DNA of 64,000 bases from Pseudomonadales bacterium (GCA_022827425.1 JAJDSZ010000090.1:1-64000); one strand, 5' to 3'. Counted from the first letter of the stretch, positions 45,876 to 54,604 are shown. Made by a program: numbers and translations. The notes: generated by a model not told the origin, from the letters alone.

Positions 45876-46043
45876 TTATTCCGGTCGCTTGCGCAACAAC
45901 CAGACTCCCTCCTTGCGCAGCCAGGTGCCATGCAATTTCCGGTGGAGCCCATCTATCATGATGCGGGAACCGATGACCACAAAGAAAACCGAGAACACGG
46001 CGTACTGCCAGGGCTCGGCGAGGGGCGATTCGGAAGTGGCCAT
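45876..46043 (-). CDS. Small predicted membrane protein with basic tail
   Basis: A 55-residue frame in a gap between lpxL-like and hldE: MATSESPLAEPWQYAVFSVF opens a hydrophobic helix (YAVFSVFFVVIG) followed by a very basic tail (HRKLHGTWLRKEGVWLLRKR). Composition and the position between two genes with no overlap suggest a real small membrane protein rather than a shadow. A longer start seven codons upstream is possible. The ribosome site is weak. Function unknown. Confidence 0.45.
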   Translation of the reverse strand: MATSESPLAEPWQYAVFSVFFVVIGSRIMIDGLHRKLHGTWLRKEGVWLLRKRPE

Positions 46044-46108
46044 CAGCAGCCAGCCCGCGGGCATATGCTACTATCCGGCTCGCCTTCCCGGCACAAGCGG
46101 CGAGCTTC

Positions 46109-47533
46109 ATGAAACCCTCGATGCCTGCCTTTCAGGATGCAAGATTGCTCGTAGTGGGAGACGTCATGCTCGACCGCTACTGGCATGGCGACGCCTCGCG
46201 GATTTCTCCCGAAGCGCCGGTGCCCGTGGTGCGGGTGGGCAAACGCGAAGACCGCCCCGGCGGCGCCGGCAATGTCGCCCTCAATATCGCGGCGTTGGGC
46301 GGCGCCGCCACGCTGGTCGGCGCGGTGGGCGATGATGACACCGCCCGGGAATTGCAGGCCAGACTGGAAGCCGCCGGGGTCTGCTGCAAGTTCCAGCGCT
46401 CCGCCGACAAGCCCACCATCACCAAGCTGCGCGTGATCGGCCGCCAGCAGCAACTGATCCGGCTCGATTTCGAAGAGCGTTTCGGCCCCGGCGACATCGA
46501 AGGGCTCGCCGCCACGATTGCCGGATTGCTGCCGAAATCCCAGGCTCTGCTGTTATCCGATTATGACAAGGGCGTTCTCGGCCAGGTGGAAGAGCTCATT
46601 TCCCTGGCCCGCGGACAAGACATCCCCGTCATCGTGGACCCCAAGGGAAAAGATTTCCGTCGCTATCGCGGGGCGACCCTGATAACCCCCAATCTGGCCG
46701 AGTTCGAAACCGTCATGGGTCCAAGCGCCAATGAACAGGAACTGGTGGACAAGGGCGAGCGCCTGATTGCCGGGCTTGAACTCGAAGCCCTGCTCATCAC
46801 CCGGGGAGAAAACGGCATGACCCTGATCCGTCCCAATGCGCCGGAATTGCATCTTCCTGCGCGAGCGCAGGAAGTCTATGACGTGACCGGCGCCGGAGAC
46901 ACGGTAATCTCGGTGCTTTCCGCGGCGCTGGCGGCGGGGGAAAAACTCACCGACGCGGTGGTGCTGGCCAATCTTGCCGCGGGTCTGGTGGTGGGCAAAC
47001 TCGGCACCGCCGCCATCAGCGCGCCGGAATTGCGCCGGGCGTTTATGGCCGAACTCGACCGCGGCCGGGGCATCATGCGCGCCGACCAGTTGCGCATCGC
47101 CGTGCAGGACGCCCGGGAACACGGCGAGCGCATCGTCTTCACCAACGGCTGCTTTGACATCATCCACGCGGGCCATGTGGGCTATCTCGACGAGGCGCGC
47201 AAGCTCGGGCACCGTCTCGTGGTGGCGGTGAACGACGATGCTTCCGTGGGCAGATTGAAAGGCTCCGGACGTCCCATCAATCCGCTGGACCGGCGCCTGC
47301 GGGTGCTGGCCGGCCTCAGCGCGGTGGACTGGGTGGTGAGCTTCAGCGAAGACGCGCCGGAGAATCTGCTGCGGGAGTTGCGGCCGGAAGTGCTGGTCAA
47401 GGGCGGGGACTATACGCTGGACCAGGTGGTGGGAGGGGATCTCGTCAGAGCCTGGGGCGGCGAAGTGCATGTGCTCGCCTTTATAGACGATTGTTCGACT
47501 TCGGCGATGGTGGAGAAGATGCGGGGGGGGTAG
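46109..47533 (+). CDS. hldE: Bifunctional heptose-7-phosphate kinase / heptose-1-phosphate adenylyltransferase
   Basis: A 474-residue fusion. Residues 1-320 form a ribokinase-like kinase domain with RPGGAGNVALNIAALGG and VTGAGDTVIS (catalytic aspartate in GAGD). Residues 335-474 form a nucleotidyltransferase domain with FTNGCFDIIHAGHVGYL (HxGH) and VKGGDYTLDQVVGG. Together they make ADP-D,D-heptose for WaaC/WaaF. The order and length match HldE (RfaE). Confidence 0.96.
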   Translation: MKPSMPAFQDARLLVVGDVMLDRYWHGDASRISPEAPVPVVRVGKREDRPGGAGNVALNIAALGGAATLVGAVGDDDTARELQARLEAAGVCCKFQRSADKPTITKLRVIGRQQQLIRLDFEERFGPGDIEGLAATIAGLLPKSQALLLSDYDKGVLGQVEELISLARGQDIPVIVDPKGKDFRRYRGATLITPNLAEFETVMGPSANEQELVDKGERLIAGLELEALLITRGENGMTLIRPNAPELHLPARAQEVYDVTGAGDTVISVLSAALAAGEKLTDAVVLANLAAGLVVGKLGTAAISAPELRRAFMAELDRGRGIMRADQLRIAVQDAREHGERIVFTNGCFDIIHAGHVGYLDEARKLGHRLVVAVNDDASVGRLKGSGRPINPLDRRLRVLAGLSAVDWVVSFSEDAPENLLRELRPEVLVKGGDYTLDQVVGGDLVRAWGGEVHVLAFIDDCSTSAMVEKMRGG

Positions 47534-47689
47534 CGATGCATCGCCGCTGTCAGGTCGAAACGAAGCACCTCCCACCCGTCATTCTGCGCGCAGGATGACA
47601 GCACGTGGTTCAGCTGACTCGTCTCCACCCATCATTCTGTGCGAAATCGCATAATCTCTCTGGATAGCCCTGCGGCGATAGACTGGAGA
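47534..47689. repeat. Gap with two REP-like palindromes
   Basis: Between hldE and the convergent AKR gene lie two copies of the dispersed family: one at 47569-47600 (CCGTCATTCTGCGCGCAGG) and a degenerate one at 47623-47660 (CATCATTCTGTGCGAAATC). They sit where a terminator would be expected. Confidence 0.65.
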
Positions 47690-48475
47690 CTATGTTGGGA
47701 AAATCCTCGACACCGCCTCAATGTTTTGCTGGAGGTGGTTTGGGTTGATTGTGCCGATGATGATGGAACTTGTTCCGGGAGGGTCGAGAAGAAAGCGGAA
47801 GGTTCCGGTGGCGGAGGCGCCCGGGGCATTTAGGGCGTGGCCGCTGGCGAGACCCTTCTTGATGAGGACACCCTTGCCGGCCCGGTGGGCCTTTTCGATC
47901 ACCGGGGTCTGGCTGGTGTCGGCGCGGTTGTAGCTGAGCATCAACACGTCGACGAGTTCAATGGCACGGAGGCCGCCGGCGACGGTCTTGGAACTCATGC
48001 CGACGGCGCGCAGCAGGCCCTCATCGCGCAGCTTTTCGAGCGTCTCTACGCAGTCGGACTTTTCCAGAATGTCCAGGTCGTTTCCGTCGGAGTGAATCAG
48101 CACGATATCGACACGATCGGTGCGTAAGTGGCGCAGGCTTTGTTCGACGCTGGCGCGCACATGGCCGGCGGAAAAATCGAACCGTGAGACGCCGCCGGCG
48201 AAAGTTTCTCCCACCTTGGTGCAAATCAGCCAATGGTCCCGCTGCGGCAGGAGCCGGCCAAGGCGCTGTTCGCTGCTGCCATAGGCGGGGGCGGTATCTA
48301 TAAGGTTCATCCCCGCTTTCCTGGCCTGCGCGAGCAGCGCCATGATTTCCCGGTCGGAAGGAAGCTCAAAACCCGCGGGATACTTCACTTGTTCATTGCG
48401 GCCGAACTTTACCGTGCCAAGCCCGAGGCAGGGGACATCCATGCCGGTGTTGCCGAGTTTGCGTCTGGGCAGCAT
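47690..48475 (-). CDS. Aldo/keto reductase family oxidoreductase
   Basis: A 261-residue (beta/alpha)8 reductase with the AKR tetrad: D in NLIDTAPAYG, Y in the same block, K in LICTKVGE and H in IVLIHSDG. It should reduce an aldehyde or ketone with NADPH. The ATG at 48475 (MLPRRKLGNTG) begins the conserved family start, five bases from the stop of the upstream FAD enzyme on the same strand; a longer start is in frame. The pair may act in sequence. Confidence 0.87.
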   Translation of the reverse strand: MLPRRKLGNTGMDVPCLGLGTVKFGRNEQVKYPAGFELPSDREIMALLAQARKAGMNLIDTAPAYGSSEQRLGRLLPQRDHWLICTKVGETFAGGVSRFDFSAGHVRASVEQSLRHLRTDRVDIVLIHSDGNDLDILEKSDCVETLEKLRDEGLLRAVGMSSKTVAGGLRAIELVDVLMLSYNRADTSQTPVIEKAHRAGKGVLIKKGLASGHALNAPGASATGTFRFLLDPPGTSSIIIGTINPNHLQQNIEAVSRIFPT

Positions 48476-48479
48476 CAGA

Positions 48480-49694
48480 TCAATTCCAGAAGGGCCGGGC
48501 GAAAGCGGGCGAACCGGGGAAGATGCCGGCAAGCAGGCCTGAATCAGCATTGCCCGGACCGTCAGCGTTGCCGGGCTCGATCCCGTCCTCCCGCAGCTTG
48601 TGCATTACCTGGTCCGCCAGCACCGGCGCCAGGGCGAGCTTGACCGGCCAGGCAACAATGACGTCCTGCTCGGTGCAAAGGCTGGCATTGTCGGGCCTGC
48701 GGCCGCCGGGGCTTTCGGGTTCCGCCCGATTGATGTCAAGGCAGCGCCATTCCAACTCATCCAATCCCGCATCCGGCAGCAGTTCGGCGAGCATGGCCCT
48801 GGCCACATCGATTTGCCGGGCGTCGGTACGCTCAACACCGGTTTCGGCGAGGTCGCCGCCGAGATACCAGACCGGATTGTTATTCGTATCGCGATGCGAA
48901 GTGATGGTGAGCCGGGGAGTCGCGCCCAGGCCCGCGCCAAGCACATGGAGGAAGACCTCGGGCAGCGCGGCACGACTAATCGAAACCATTTTCAGCGGAC
49001 GCAATTGGCAGCGGGGAGTGGTCAGCCCCGCCTTTGCGCTCAATGCCTGGTTGCCTTCGCCAGCGCAGAAGACATAGCGCCGGGCCTTGATTCGTAAAGG
49101 CCCTTCGGCGCCTTGCACCTGCAATTCCCGGTGGCCGCCAGTCCGCTCGAATGTCAAGGTATTTTCCGTGCCATCACTTCCCAAAGTAAATATGCGTCCG
49201 GCATGCCCCTGCGCCAGCGCTCGAATCAGGGAATGGGTGTCCACCACAAAATCCGGCAGGCGATACACCACGCCGCGACCTCGGAGAAATACGGGGATTT
49301 CCATTTCCGCGGCCACTTCCGTCCCGCCGGCAACCGCCTTGCTGCCAAGAAAAGCCTTCATGCCGCCGCCAAGACCCTCGCCGGACCAGAGATAGAAGTG
49401 TGGGCTGGACAACTTGCATGCGGACAGGTCGATCTCGCCGCTGCCGGCGATACACTCGCGCCAGCGCGCAGGCATCTCGGCAATCGCTCGGGAGGCGCCG
49501 CTGAAAGCGCCGTGTAAGGCGTACTTCAGTCCGCCGTGAATAATGCCCTGGGCGTGGATCGACTGGCCGCCGCCAAGCGCCCCCCGCTCTAGCAGAATGG
49601 TCCGGTATCCCGCCGCCGACAGCCGGTTCAGCAGCCATAGCCCAGCTGCGCCGCCGCCGAAAATGACAATGTCAGTTGAATAGCTGGGGGGCAT
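48480..49694 (-). CDS. FAD-dependent oxidoreductase (DAO/GlpA-like)
   Basis: A 404-residue flavoprotein. DIVIFGGGAAGLWLLNRLSA is the FAD-binding Rossmann motif at residue 8, then LLERGALGGGQSIHAQGIIHGG and the C-terminal DAO fold. It probably oxidises a hydroxy acid or amine (glycerol-3-phosphate or 2-hydroxyglutarate type). The ATG at 49694 begins the conserved region; upstream codons run into repeat DNA. It is 5 bp from the AKR start and could supply its substrate. Confidence 0.85.
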   Translation of the reverse strand: MPPSYSTDIVIFGGGAAGLWLLNRLSAAGYRTILLERGALGGGQSIHAQGIIHGGLKYALHGAFSGASRAIAEMPARWRECIAGSGEIDLSACKLSSPHFYLWSGEGLGGGMKAFLGSKAVAGGTEVAAEMEIPVFLRGRGVVYRLPDFVVDTHSLIRALAQGHAGRIFTLGSDGTENTLTFERTGGHRELQVQGAEGPLRIKARRYVFCAGEGNQALSAKAGLTTPRCQLRPLKMVSISRAALPEVFLHVLGAGLGATPRLTITSHRDTNNNPVWYLGGDLAETGVERTDARQIDVARAMLAELLPDAGLDELEWRCLDINRAEPESPGGRRPDNASLCTEQDVIVAWPVKLALAPVLADQVMHKLREDGIEPGNADGPGNADSGLLAGIFPGSPAFARPFWN

Positions 49695-50235
49695 CCGATA
49701 ACGTTTCCCATATCGTGGCCGGGCCAGGAGCCTGCCCTGCAGGCTCCCGACGCAAGCATACCCCAGAAGCCCGCGGCGCAGGCATTCGCGGTGGTTCCCT
49801 TCATCAGCGATTCTCATTCTGCCCGGTACCAAAAACGCTCCGGTCGCTTTCCAACCTCAAAGCCATATCCGGCAGGGTTCGGCCCGCGAACGAAGCTTTG
49901 TTTCACACCTCCCGCCATTCCGCGCGAAGCGAAATGCCCGCACCTCCCGTCATTCTGCGCGAAGTCGCAGAATCTCATGCAGGTGGCAGTCTGCCTGCCA
50001 TCCCTTGCGCGATTCAATGCTGATAGGGACTGTGCTTTGAAGCCATTCATCGAAACCGGCCACGATCAGCGAGTTGGCGCCTTCCCTGTGGCTGGATCCG
50101 ATTCGTTGGCGGTTTATGCGGTCGTCTGTGGCAGCTCAGGATTGAATGATTGAAACCAATGTTCTAAAAATTCGAACAATTCTACCGATGCGAGCAAGTG
50201 TGCGAAAAAATCCGTAGTCCTGAAAAGGATTTCAC
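49695..50235. other. 540-bp intergenic region with repeats
   Basis: No protein gene recognised. It contains the second GGAGCCTGC hairpin (49727-49747), an element CCCCAGAAGC...GCATTCGCGGTGG (49761-49804) that recurs ahead of waaA (59022-59058), and two REP-like copies (49906-49935 partial, 49942-49980 with CGTCATTCTGCGCG and GTCGCAGAATCTC). It marks the left margin of the decayed island. Confidence 0.6.
49906..49980. repeat. Two direct copies of the REP-like palindrome
   Basis: A partial copy (CCGCCATTCCGCGCGAAGC) is followed 22 bp later by a full copy with CGTCATTCTGCGCG and GTCGCAGAATCTC, both in direct orientation. It is the best-preserved copy in the window. Confidence 0.7.
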
Positions 50236-50403
50236 ATGTTGAATCTCAAGCTCTCGCATCTCCCAAGCTGGATACTGATTTCTCTTCGCCGTTCCGCCGC
50301 CTTCCTGCTGCTGTTTGTGCTGTTGCCGCTTCCCGTGGCCGCACACGCCCAGGACGGGTCGGGAGGGCAGGACAACCCGCCCGGGCAGCAACAGGTCTAT
50401 TGA
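50236..50403 (+). pseudogene. Signal-peptide fragment of an exported protein
   Basis: A 55-residue frame with an AAAAGGAT ribosome site and a textbook signal peptide (SLRRSAAFLLLFVLLPLPVA, cleavage near AHAQDG), followed by only 17 mature residues (GGQDNPPGQQQVY) before TGA. Such a start with no mature domain suggests that the rest of an exported protein was deleted at the island's left edge. Downstream sequence is AT-rich and unrelated. It could instead be a small secreted peptide. Confidence 0.55.
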
Positions 50404-50521
50404 TCAAAATTATATTGTAGCGGCCACTTCTTGTGTGGATGGCATCTACCGTATCCGACTGGCACTGTATATTGAAGGTTCTCTGGTTGGAAAATTTTTG
50501 CCTCATCCAGGCCTTTACGCT

Positions 50522-51570
50522 GAGTTATAGTCAAATTTGGTGTATGGCAGGTTGTTCATGCGGCCTCTCTGCTGTTCTCATCGATCACTTCCTCGCCTCC
50601 CTGAACCCCACTCCCCCGATGACCTGGCCGAGCTGCCGGAAGCCGCGTAGTCGCTTCCAGGATTTCTCGGCGCTCATCACCATCTTGTAAATCATCGACA
50701 ACATCGTCGTGCGCGTCACGCAGCCCTTGGCGCGGGAACTCCGGTGGCGGATCGTCGCGAACGCCGACTCGATCACATTGGTGGTGCGCAGATGCGTCCA
50801 GTGCCTGGCTGGAAAGTCGTAAAACGCGAGCAACGCATCGCGGTTCCGGCCCAAGCAGTCGGCCGCCTTCGGGTATTTGTCCCGGTACCTGGCCAGCCAG
50901 CGGTCGAACGCGCGCTCGGCTTCTTCCCGGGTCTCCGCCATCCAGACCTGCCGCGGGCCCTCCTTCGCCTTCGCCTGACTCGACTTCGGCAGATAGTTCA
51001 GCACGTTCACCGTCTTGTGCACCCAGCACCGCTGCCCGCGCGTCTCCGGATACACCTCCGAAAGCGACGACACCGCGCCGCGCATGTCCCCGGTCGAAAT
51101 CCCCCGCGGGCACAGCCACGGAATCGCCGCGTCCAGACTGCCGGCGCGGCGCACGAACGGCGGCGCCAACCTGGAATGAAACGGCTCCACCCGGCCCGAA
51201 CGGCTGCGCGACTTCGGCACCGAAACCTCCACCGCGCCGACCCCGGTCAATATCCGCCGCGCGGGCTGATGACCGTTGCGCACAACCCGCCGACGACCAT
51301 CGGACAGCAACTCCTCGTCAAAGGCCGACAGGTACTCCTCAAACTCCGCCTCGACCGCGACCCGAACCAGATCGTTGGCCTTTTGCCGAAGCAAGTCGGT
51401 CAGTGGATCGGAAATCGCTTCCGACGCCTCTGGCTTCTTCAGGGAAACTACATTATCTTTGCTCATGTGCGGTGTGCTCCTCTCTCTGATTGCTGGATCT
51501 GCAAACCCAATTTCAGCAGAGAACCACCGCACGACTCAACTCACCCGTATACTAAATTCGACCATAGCTC
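50522..51570 (-). mobile_element. IS256-family insertion sequence with internal deletion
   Basis: About 1.05 kb. The left end GAGTTATAGTCAAATTTGG and the inverted right end GAGCTATGGTCGAATTTAG are imperfect terminal inverted repeats whose similarity continues for some 50 bp. A 9-bp target duplication CTTTACGCT flanks it (50513-50521 and 51571-51579), as expected of IS256 elements. It is shorter than the usual 1.3-1.5 kb because its transposase gene has an internal gap. It inserted in AT-rich DNA upstream of the 51633 gene. Confidence 0.82.
50585..51466 (-). pseudogene. IS256-family transposase with central in-frame deletion
   Basis: A 293-residue frame that starts with SDPLTDLLRQKANDLVR and PWLCPRGISTGDMRG (N-terminal half) and then jumps to EVYPETRGQRCWVHKTVNV (C-terminal half). 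Full-length members are near 400 residues and carry two catalytic aspartates, in WADG- and GDGALGFW-type blocks, between those points. Both are gone, and only the glutamate block NVIESAFATIR remains. The frame is intact, so a product may be made, but it cannot be an active transposase. Confidence 0.8.
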
Positions 51571-51632
51571 CTTTACGCTTCTACATTCACGGATCTTTCT
51601 TGCTGACTCCAGTCCACAATGTTCAAGCCGTC

Positions 51633-52592
51633 ATGCGCCATTTTGAGCGCATGGCACCATTTCGATCACATAGCGTTATCTCTCTTGTTCCCGAAGGATT
51701 CCAGAGATATGTGAGAATCTTTCATCCCGCGTCGCGCAATGATTCAAACCATTGTACAACACTTCGTTGGGCCGACATGGCACACTATACTGGGGCGAAG
51801 CCCCATGCGTTGATGCAATGGAACAATATCTCTGCCCCTAGAATGAATGGAAGTTCAATTTCGCCTCCTAATGAGGGCACGATACCTCCGGCTGTTAGCC
51901 AACCTTTGCGCGACCTTCTATTTCGCCATTCCCAGAGCAACAATTGCTGGCTAGGTGTCTGGCCAGGGTTTGGGGGCAATTACCGGAAATACGTTCCCGA
52001 CACGGCTATCATTGACACCAAATATCGAGAGTGGAAAATTTTTCGCGCATCATTGTCGGATATCGATTTAGCATTTTTTGAAGGTTGGGATCAGACAGCA
52101 AATCTTGTTTGGTGCGAGTATTTTGATTGGTGGATAACGACGGATATCGATTTGAATACCACTTATATGGGATGTGATGAGCAATTGTTCCATGCAATAT
52201 TGGGTTCTCAAGTTCTGGAAGCTTGGTCGGTAGCACCAGACGACGACATCAGTAAATTTTCTGACACGATAAACCCCATTGATGATCGAGATGTCGATTC
52301 CACTCCACAGATTCCGGAGCATATTAAGGAAAAACATCAACTCTTATCTCGTAAAGATTGGCAATTGAATCGGCCACTCACAACTTCATCTAAACATTCG
52401 TCGGAAGAAGTTGTAAGCTACTACTCCGCTTCGCGAAAACCGATCAAACAAAAGTGGTTGCTGGATGTCGTGAAGAACATAACAGATATGAAGAAAGCTA
52501 GCGGCAGCAGATATCCGAAATGGGTTGGCTGGATAATTTTAGTCGCTATTGGCATGGGAGTATCGCTGTATTTCATTTCAATATGGGCCTAG
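51633..52592 (+). CDS. Hypothetical protein of foreign composition
   Basis: A 319-residue protein in clearly AT-rich DNA unlike its surroundings. Blocks LVPEGFQRYVRIFHPA, RWADMAHYTGAKPHALMQW and DWWITTDIDLNTTYMGCDE resemble an uncharacterised family common in actinobacteria and plasmids (HPA...WAE..TG..HP.MQW, ...TDIDLDSTYVGG); I know no function for it. The last 18 residues form a hydrophobic helix (WVGWIILVAIGMGVSLYF). Its stop TAG lies within the CTAG target site of the next IS. Its promoter was probably hit by the IS256 insertion. Confidence 0.65.
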   Translation: MRHFERMAPFRSHSVISLVPEGFQRYVRIFHPASRNDSNHCTTLRWADMAHYTGAKPHALMQWNNISAPRMNGSSISPPNEGTIPPAVSQPLRDLLFRHSQSNNCWLGVWPGFGGNYRKYVPDTAIIDTKYREWKIFRASLSDIDLAFFEGWDQTANLVWCEYFDWWITTDIDLNTTYMGCDEQLFHAILGSQVLEAWSVAPDDDISKFSDTINPIDDRDVDSTPQIPEHIKEKHQLLSRKDWQLNRPLTTSSKHSSEEVVSYYSASRKPIKQKWLLDVVKNITDMKKASGSRYPKWVGWIILVAIGMGVSLYFISIWA

Positions 52593-53222
52593 CAGACTGC
52601 TAAAAAACCCGTCTTTAGCGCCCATTCTGTTAAGATTGAGTCCAGTTGCCCGTTGTTTTCTGGAAACTGGCATGCGAGGCGCGGACACGCAAACCAAGCA
52701 ATTGTTCAGCTATGTGAATCTGGAAGACCGGATACCGGCACAGCATCCGTTACGCGCCATCCGGACGTTGTCTGACGACACGCTGAAGGCGCTTTCGGAA
52801 GATTTCGACAAGCTGTATTCCCGGGAAGGCCTCCCCGGCATCGCGCCGGAGAAGTTGGCGGAGAGCGCGGATTACCAGGCAAGCCAGGTGGTGCGCAAGC
52901 GCGTGGAGGAAATCTTCGGCTGGATGAAGACGATTGGGGTCATGGCGAAGACGCGGCACCGCGGGTTGGCGAAGGTTGACTGGCAATTCACGCTGGCGCT
53001 GGCGGCCTACAATCTGACCCGGATGCCGAAACTGCTGGCGGATTCGACGTGATGGGGATGAGATGGGGGCAGTTTATGGCATTTTGGTGCCGGCAAATGA
53101 CGCGATGGCTACCGTCGGGAGTGAATTTGAGGTTATCAATCCTGAGCGGATAGTGTCCAGAGTCTGAATTTTCTTGAAAAAGCGGGAAGTTAAGCTACGA
53201 AACATGGTCTTTCCGCAGCCTG
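52593..53222 (+). mobile_element. IS5-family element with internal deletion
   Basis: About 630 bp, with ends CAGACTGCTAAAAAACCCGT and, inverted, CAGGCTGCGGAAAGACC, flanked by CTAG on both sides (52589-52592 and 53223-53226), a target of the CWAR type used by IS5 elements. The size is far below the usual 1.3-1.6 kb because the transposase gene lost its middle. Confidence 0.72.
52672..53052 (+). pseudogene. IS5-family transposase reduced to its two ends
   Basis: A 126-residue frame. MRGADTQTKQLFSYVNLEDR and SREGLPGIAPEKL are the typical N-terminus, and then the frame joins VRKRVEEIFGWMKTIGVMAK and LALAAYNLTRMPKLLA, the typical C-terminus. The catalytic DDE core (about 250 residues) is missing, with the reading frame kept. 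Confidence 0.8.
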
Positions 53223-53226
53223 CTAG

Positions 53227-53421
53227 AATTTAACTGGACAGTAATGGAATCAATTATTAAGACATCATATGCATGGGAAAAAATCTGAATAGCAAAAAAC
53301 ACAATATTCCCATGAAAGTCAATCACTTGATTCGCCAATCCACTGTAAATCAGGGGGAACTTCCGGCAGCGAAACCACATGTGGATCATAATCTCCTCTC
53401 ACTTCAACTCGTGTCGATAGT
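53227..53421. other. AT-rich gap between IS5-like element and integrase remnant
   Basis: About 195 bp of AT-rich sequence with short open frames only. No tRNA, att-like repeat or gene recognised. Resembles the sequence around the 51633 gene. Confidence 0.4.
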
Positions 53422-54245
53422 TCACGTCAAATACTCCGCCCAGTCATCCATCAATTCCCGCCGCCGCTCGAAAAGGTCGGATCTGAAATACGCTCCTTCG
53501 ACACCGCCCACCGTATGCGCGAGCGCGGCCTCGGCAAGCTCCCGCGGCTTGCCGGTATCCGCGCACCAGTCCCGGAACGTGGAGCGGAAGCCATGCACGG
53601 TGGCCTGGCCGGCAACGCCTGTGGCACTTCCGAAACCTCCCCATACGGAAGCGCCTTGACGGAGGCCATGCGGGGCAGGGCGCCGTTGATGGAGTCGCCC
53701 GCCACATTGGTATCCACAAAACCATGGGCCTGGCACCAGTCCAGCGTGGCGCGGATATAGCGGCGCACCCTTCTGGCGGTTTCCTGTTTCCTGCCCCAAA
53801 TCGGCGTCAGGACAGCCAGAACGTCCTCGCGGTCAATCTGGTTCACGGGCAGGTCCCCTAGCCGTTTCATCGCGTGGCGCTCCAGTTGCTGCAGCCAGTT
53901 GGCGGCGACCTTCTCGTTGCGCCAGCGGGGGCGCAGGGATTCCCAGGTGTTTTGGGCCGCTTCGCGGAACCGGGGCGCATTCGCCCGCCGCTTTTCGGCC
54001 AGCGGGTCTCCGCCGCGGCGGGCCATGCGCCGGTTTTCCAGCGCGGCCTCGCGGGCCTCGGCGAGCGTCACATAACTCACGCCGCCCAGGCCGATGCTGC
54101 GGCGTCTGCCGTGTACGGTGAGCCGCTGAACCCACTGCTTCGAGCCGCCCGGCGCCACCCGCAGGAACAAGGTGTTGCCGTCGCCATAAAACCCGGGTTC
54201 GGTGATCGCACGGACCAGTTTCAGTGTCAATTTGCCTTGTACCAC
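53422..54245 (-). pseudogene. P4-type tyrosine integrase, frameshifted and internally deleted
   Basis: The N-terminal 220 codons from 54245 encode a P4-family integrase: arm-binding domain (LKLVRAITEPGFYGDGNTL, RRSIGLGGVSYVTLAEAR) and core-binding domain, up to KALPYGEVSEV. The remaining catalytic end lies in another frame and gives TVHGFRSTFRDWCADTG and RELAEAALAHTVGGVEGAYF, which holds the H-x-x-R box and the Tyr region. About 130 residues between them, including the first catalytic arginine, are missing. The island's integrase is therefore dead. Confidence 0.82.
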
Positions 54246-54604
54246 GTTTTTTGTATCCTGTTTTGTGCAACGTATGGAAACGAAATCTAGCGTATTCCCG
54301 CGCGGGAATCAACAGGAAAAGTCCCTATAAAGTATTGTTATATATCGTATTTATGGCAGTTTGTGGCGGGGTGTGCGCGGGCCGGTCTGGTGCCCAGGGT
54401 GGAACCTTAATCTGGTTGGCTTGCTGTTTTCGGACAGGGAACTCGCCCAGGGGTTCGTTGCGCCCCGGATCAAGCCTGGTCGAGGTAAAGCGGAATGACC
54501 GTCCGAGCGCGCATCTGATAATTCTCACAATCCGCCACGCGCCTTGACAGTGTGCAATACCACTATATACTTGCATTGAATTTCCAAAGAACCATTGAAA
54601 ATCC
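54246..54604. other. Intergenic region between integrase remnant and vapBC
   Basis: A 359-bp gap. Its last part carries the vapBC promoter. The rest is mixed GC/AT sequence, including AT-rich TATATATCGTATTTATGG (around 54335). No tRNA gene or clear attachment site was found, so the element's insertion site is not visible. Confidence 0.45.
54544..54571 (+). promoter_or_regulatory. Sigma-70 promoter of vapBC
   Basis: TTGACA at 54544-54549 and TATACT at 54566-54571 with a 16-bp spacer, about 33 bp before the antitoxin ATG. This is the closest match to a consensus promoter in the window, and it suits an autoregulated toxin-antitoxin pair. Confidence 0.7.

Noticed and set aside
50404..50521. Open frame 50433-50521 or 50315-50530 as a gene interrupted by the IS256 element
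   Set aside because: Joining the flanks across the 9-bp duplication puts the downstream gene in a frame that is closed by a TGA at 50473 with no start codon between; the IS most likely landed in a non-coding stretch.
53227..54604. tRNA gene at the integrase side
   Set aside because: No cloverleaf-forming sequence with a T-loop GTTCGA-type motif and acceptor pairing could be found in these gaps.
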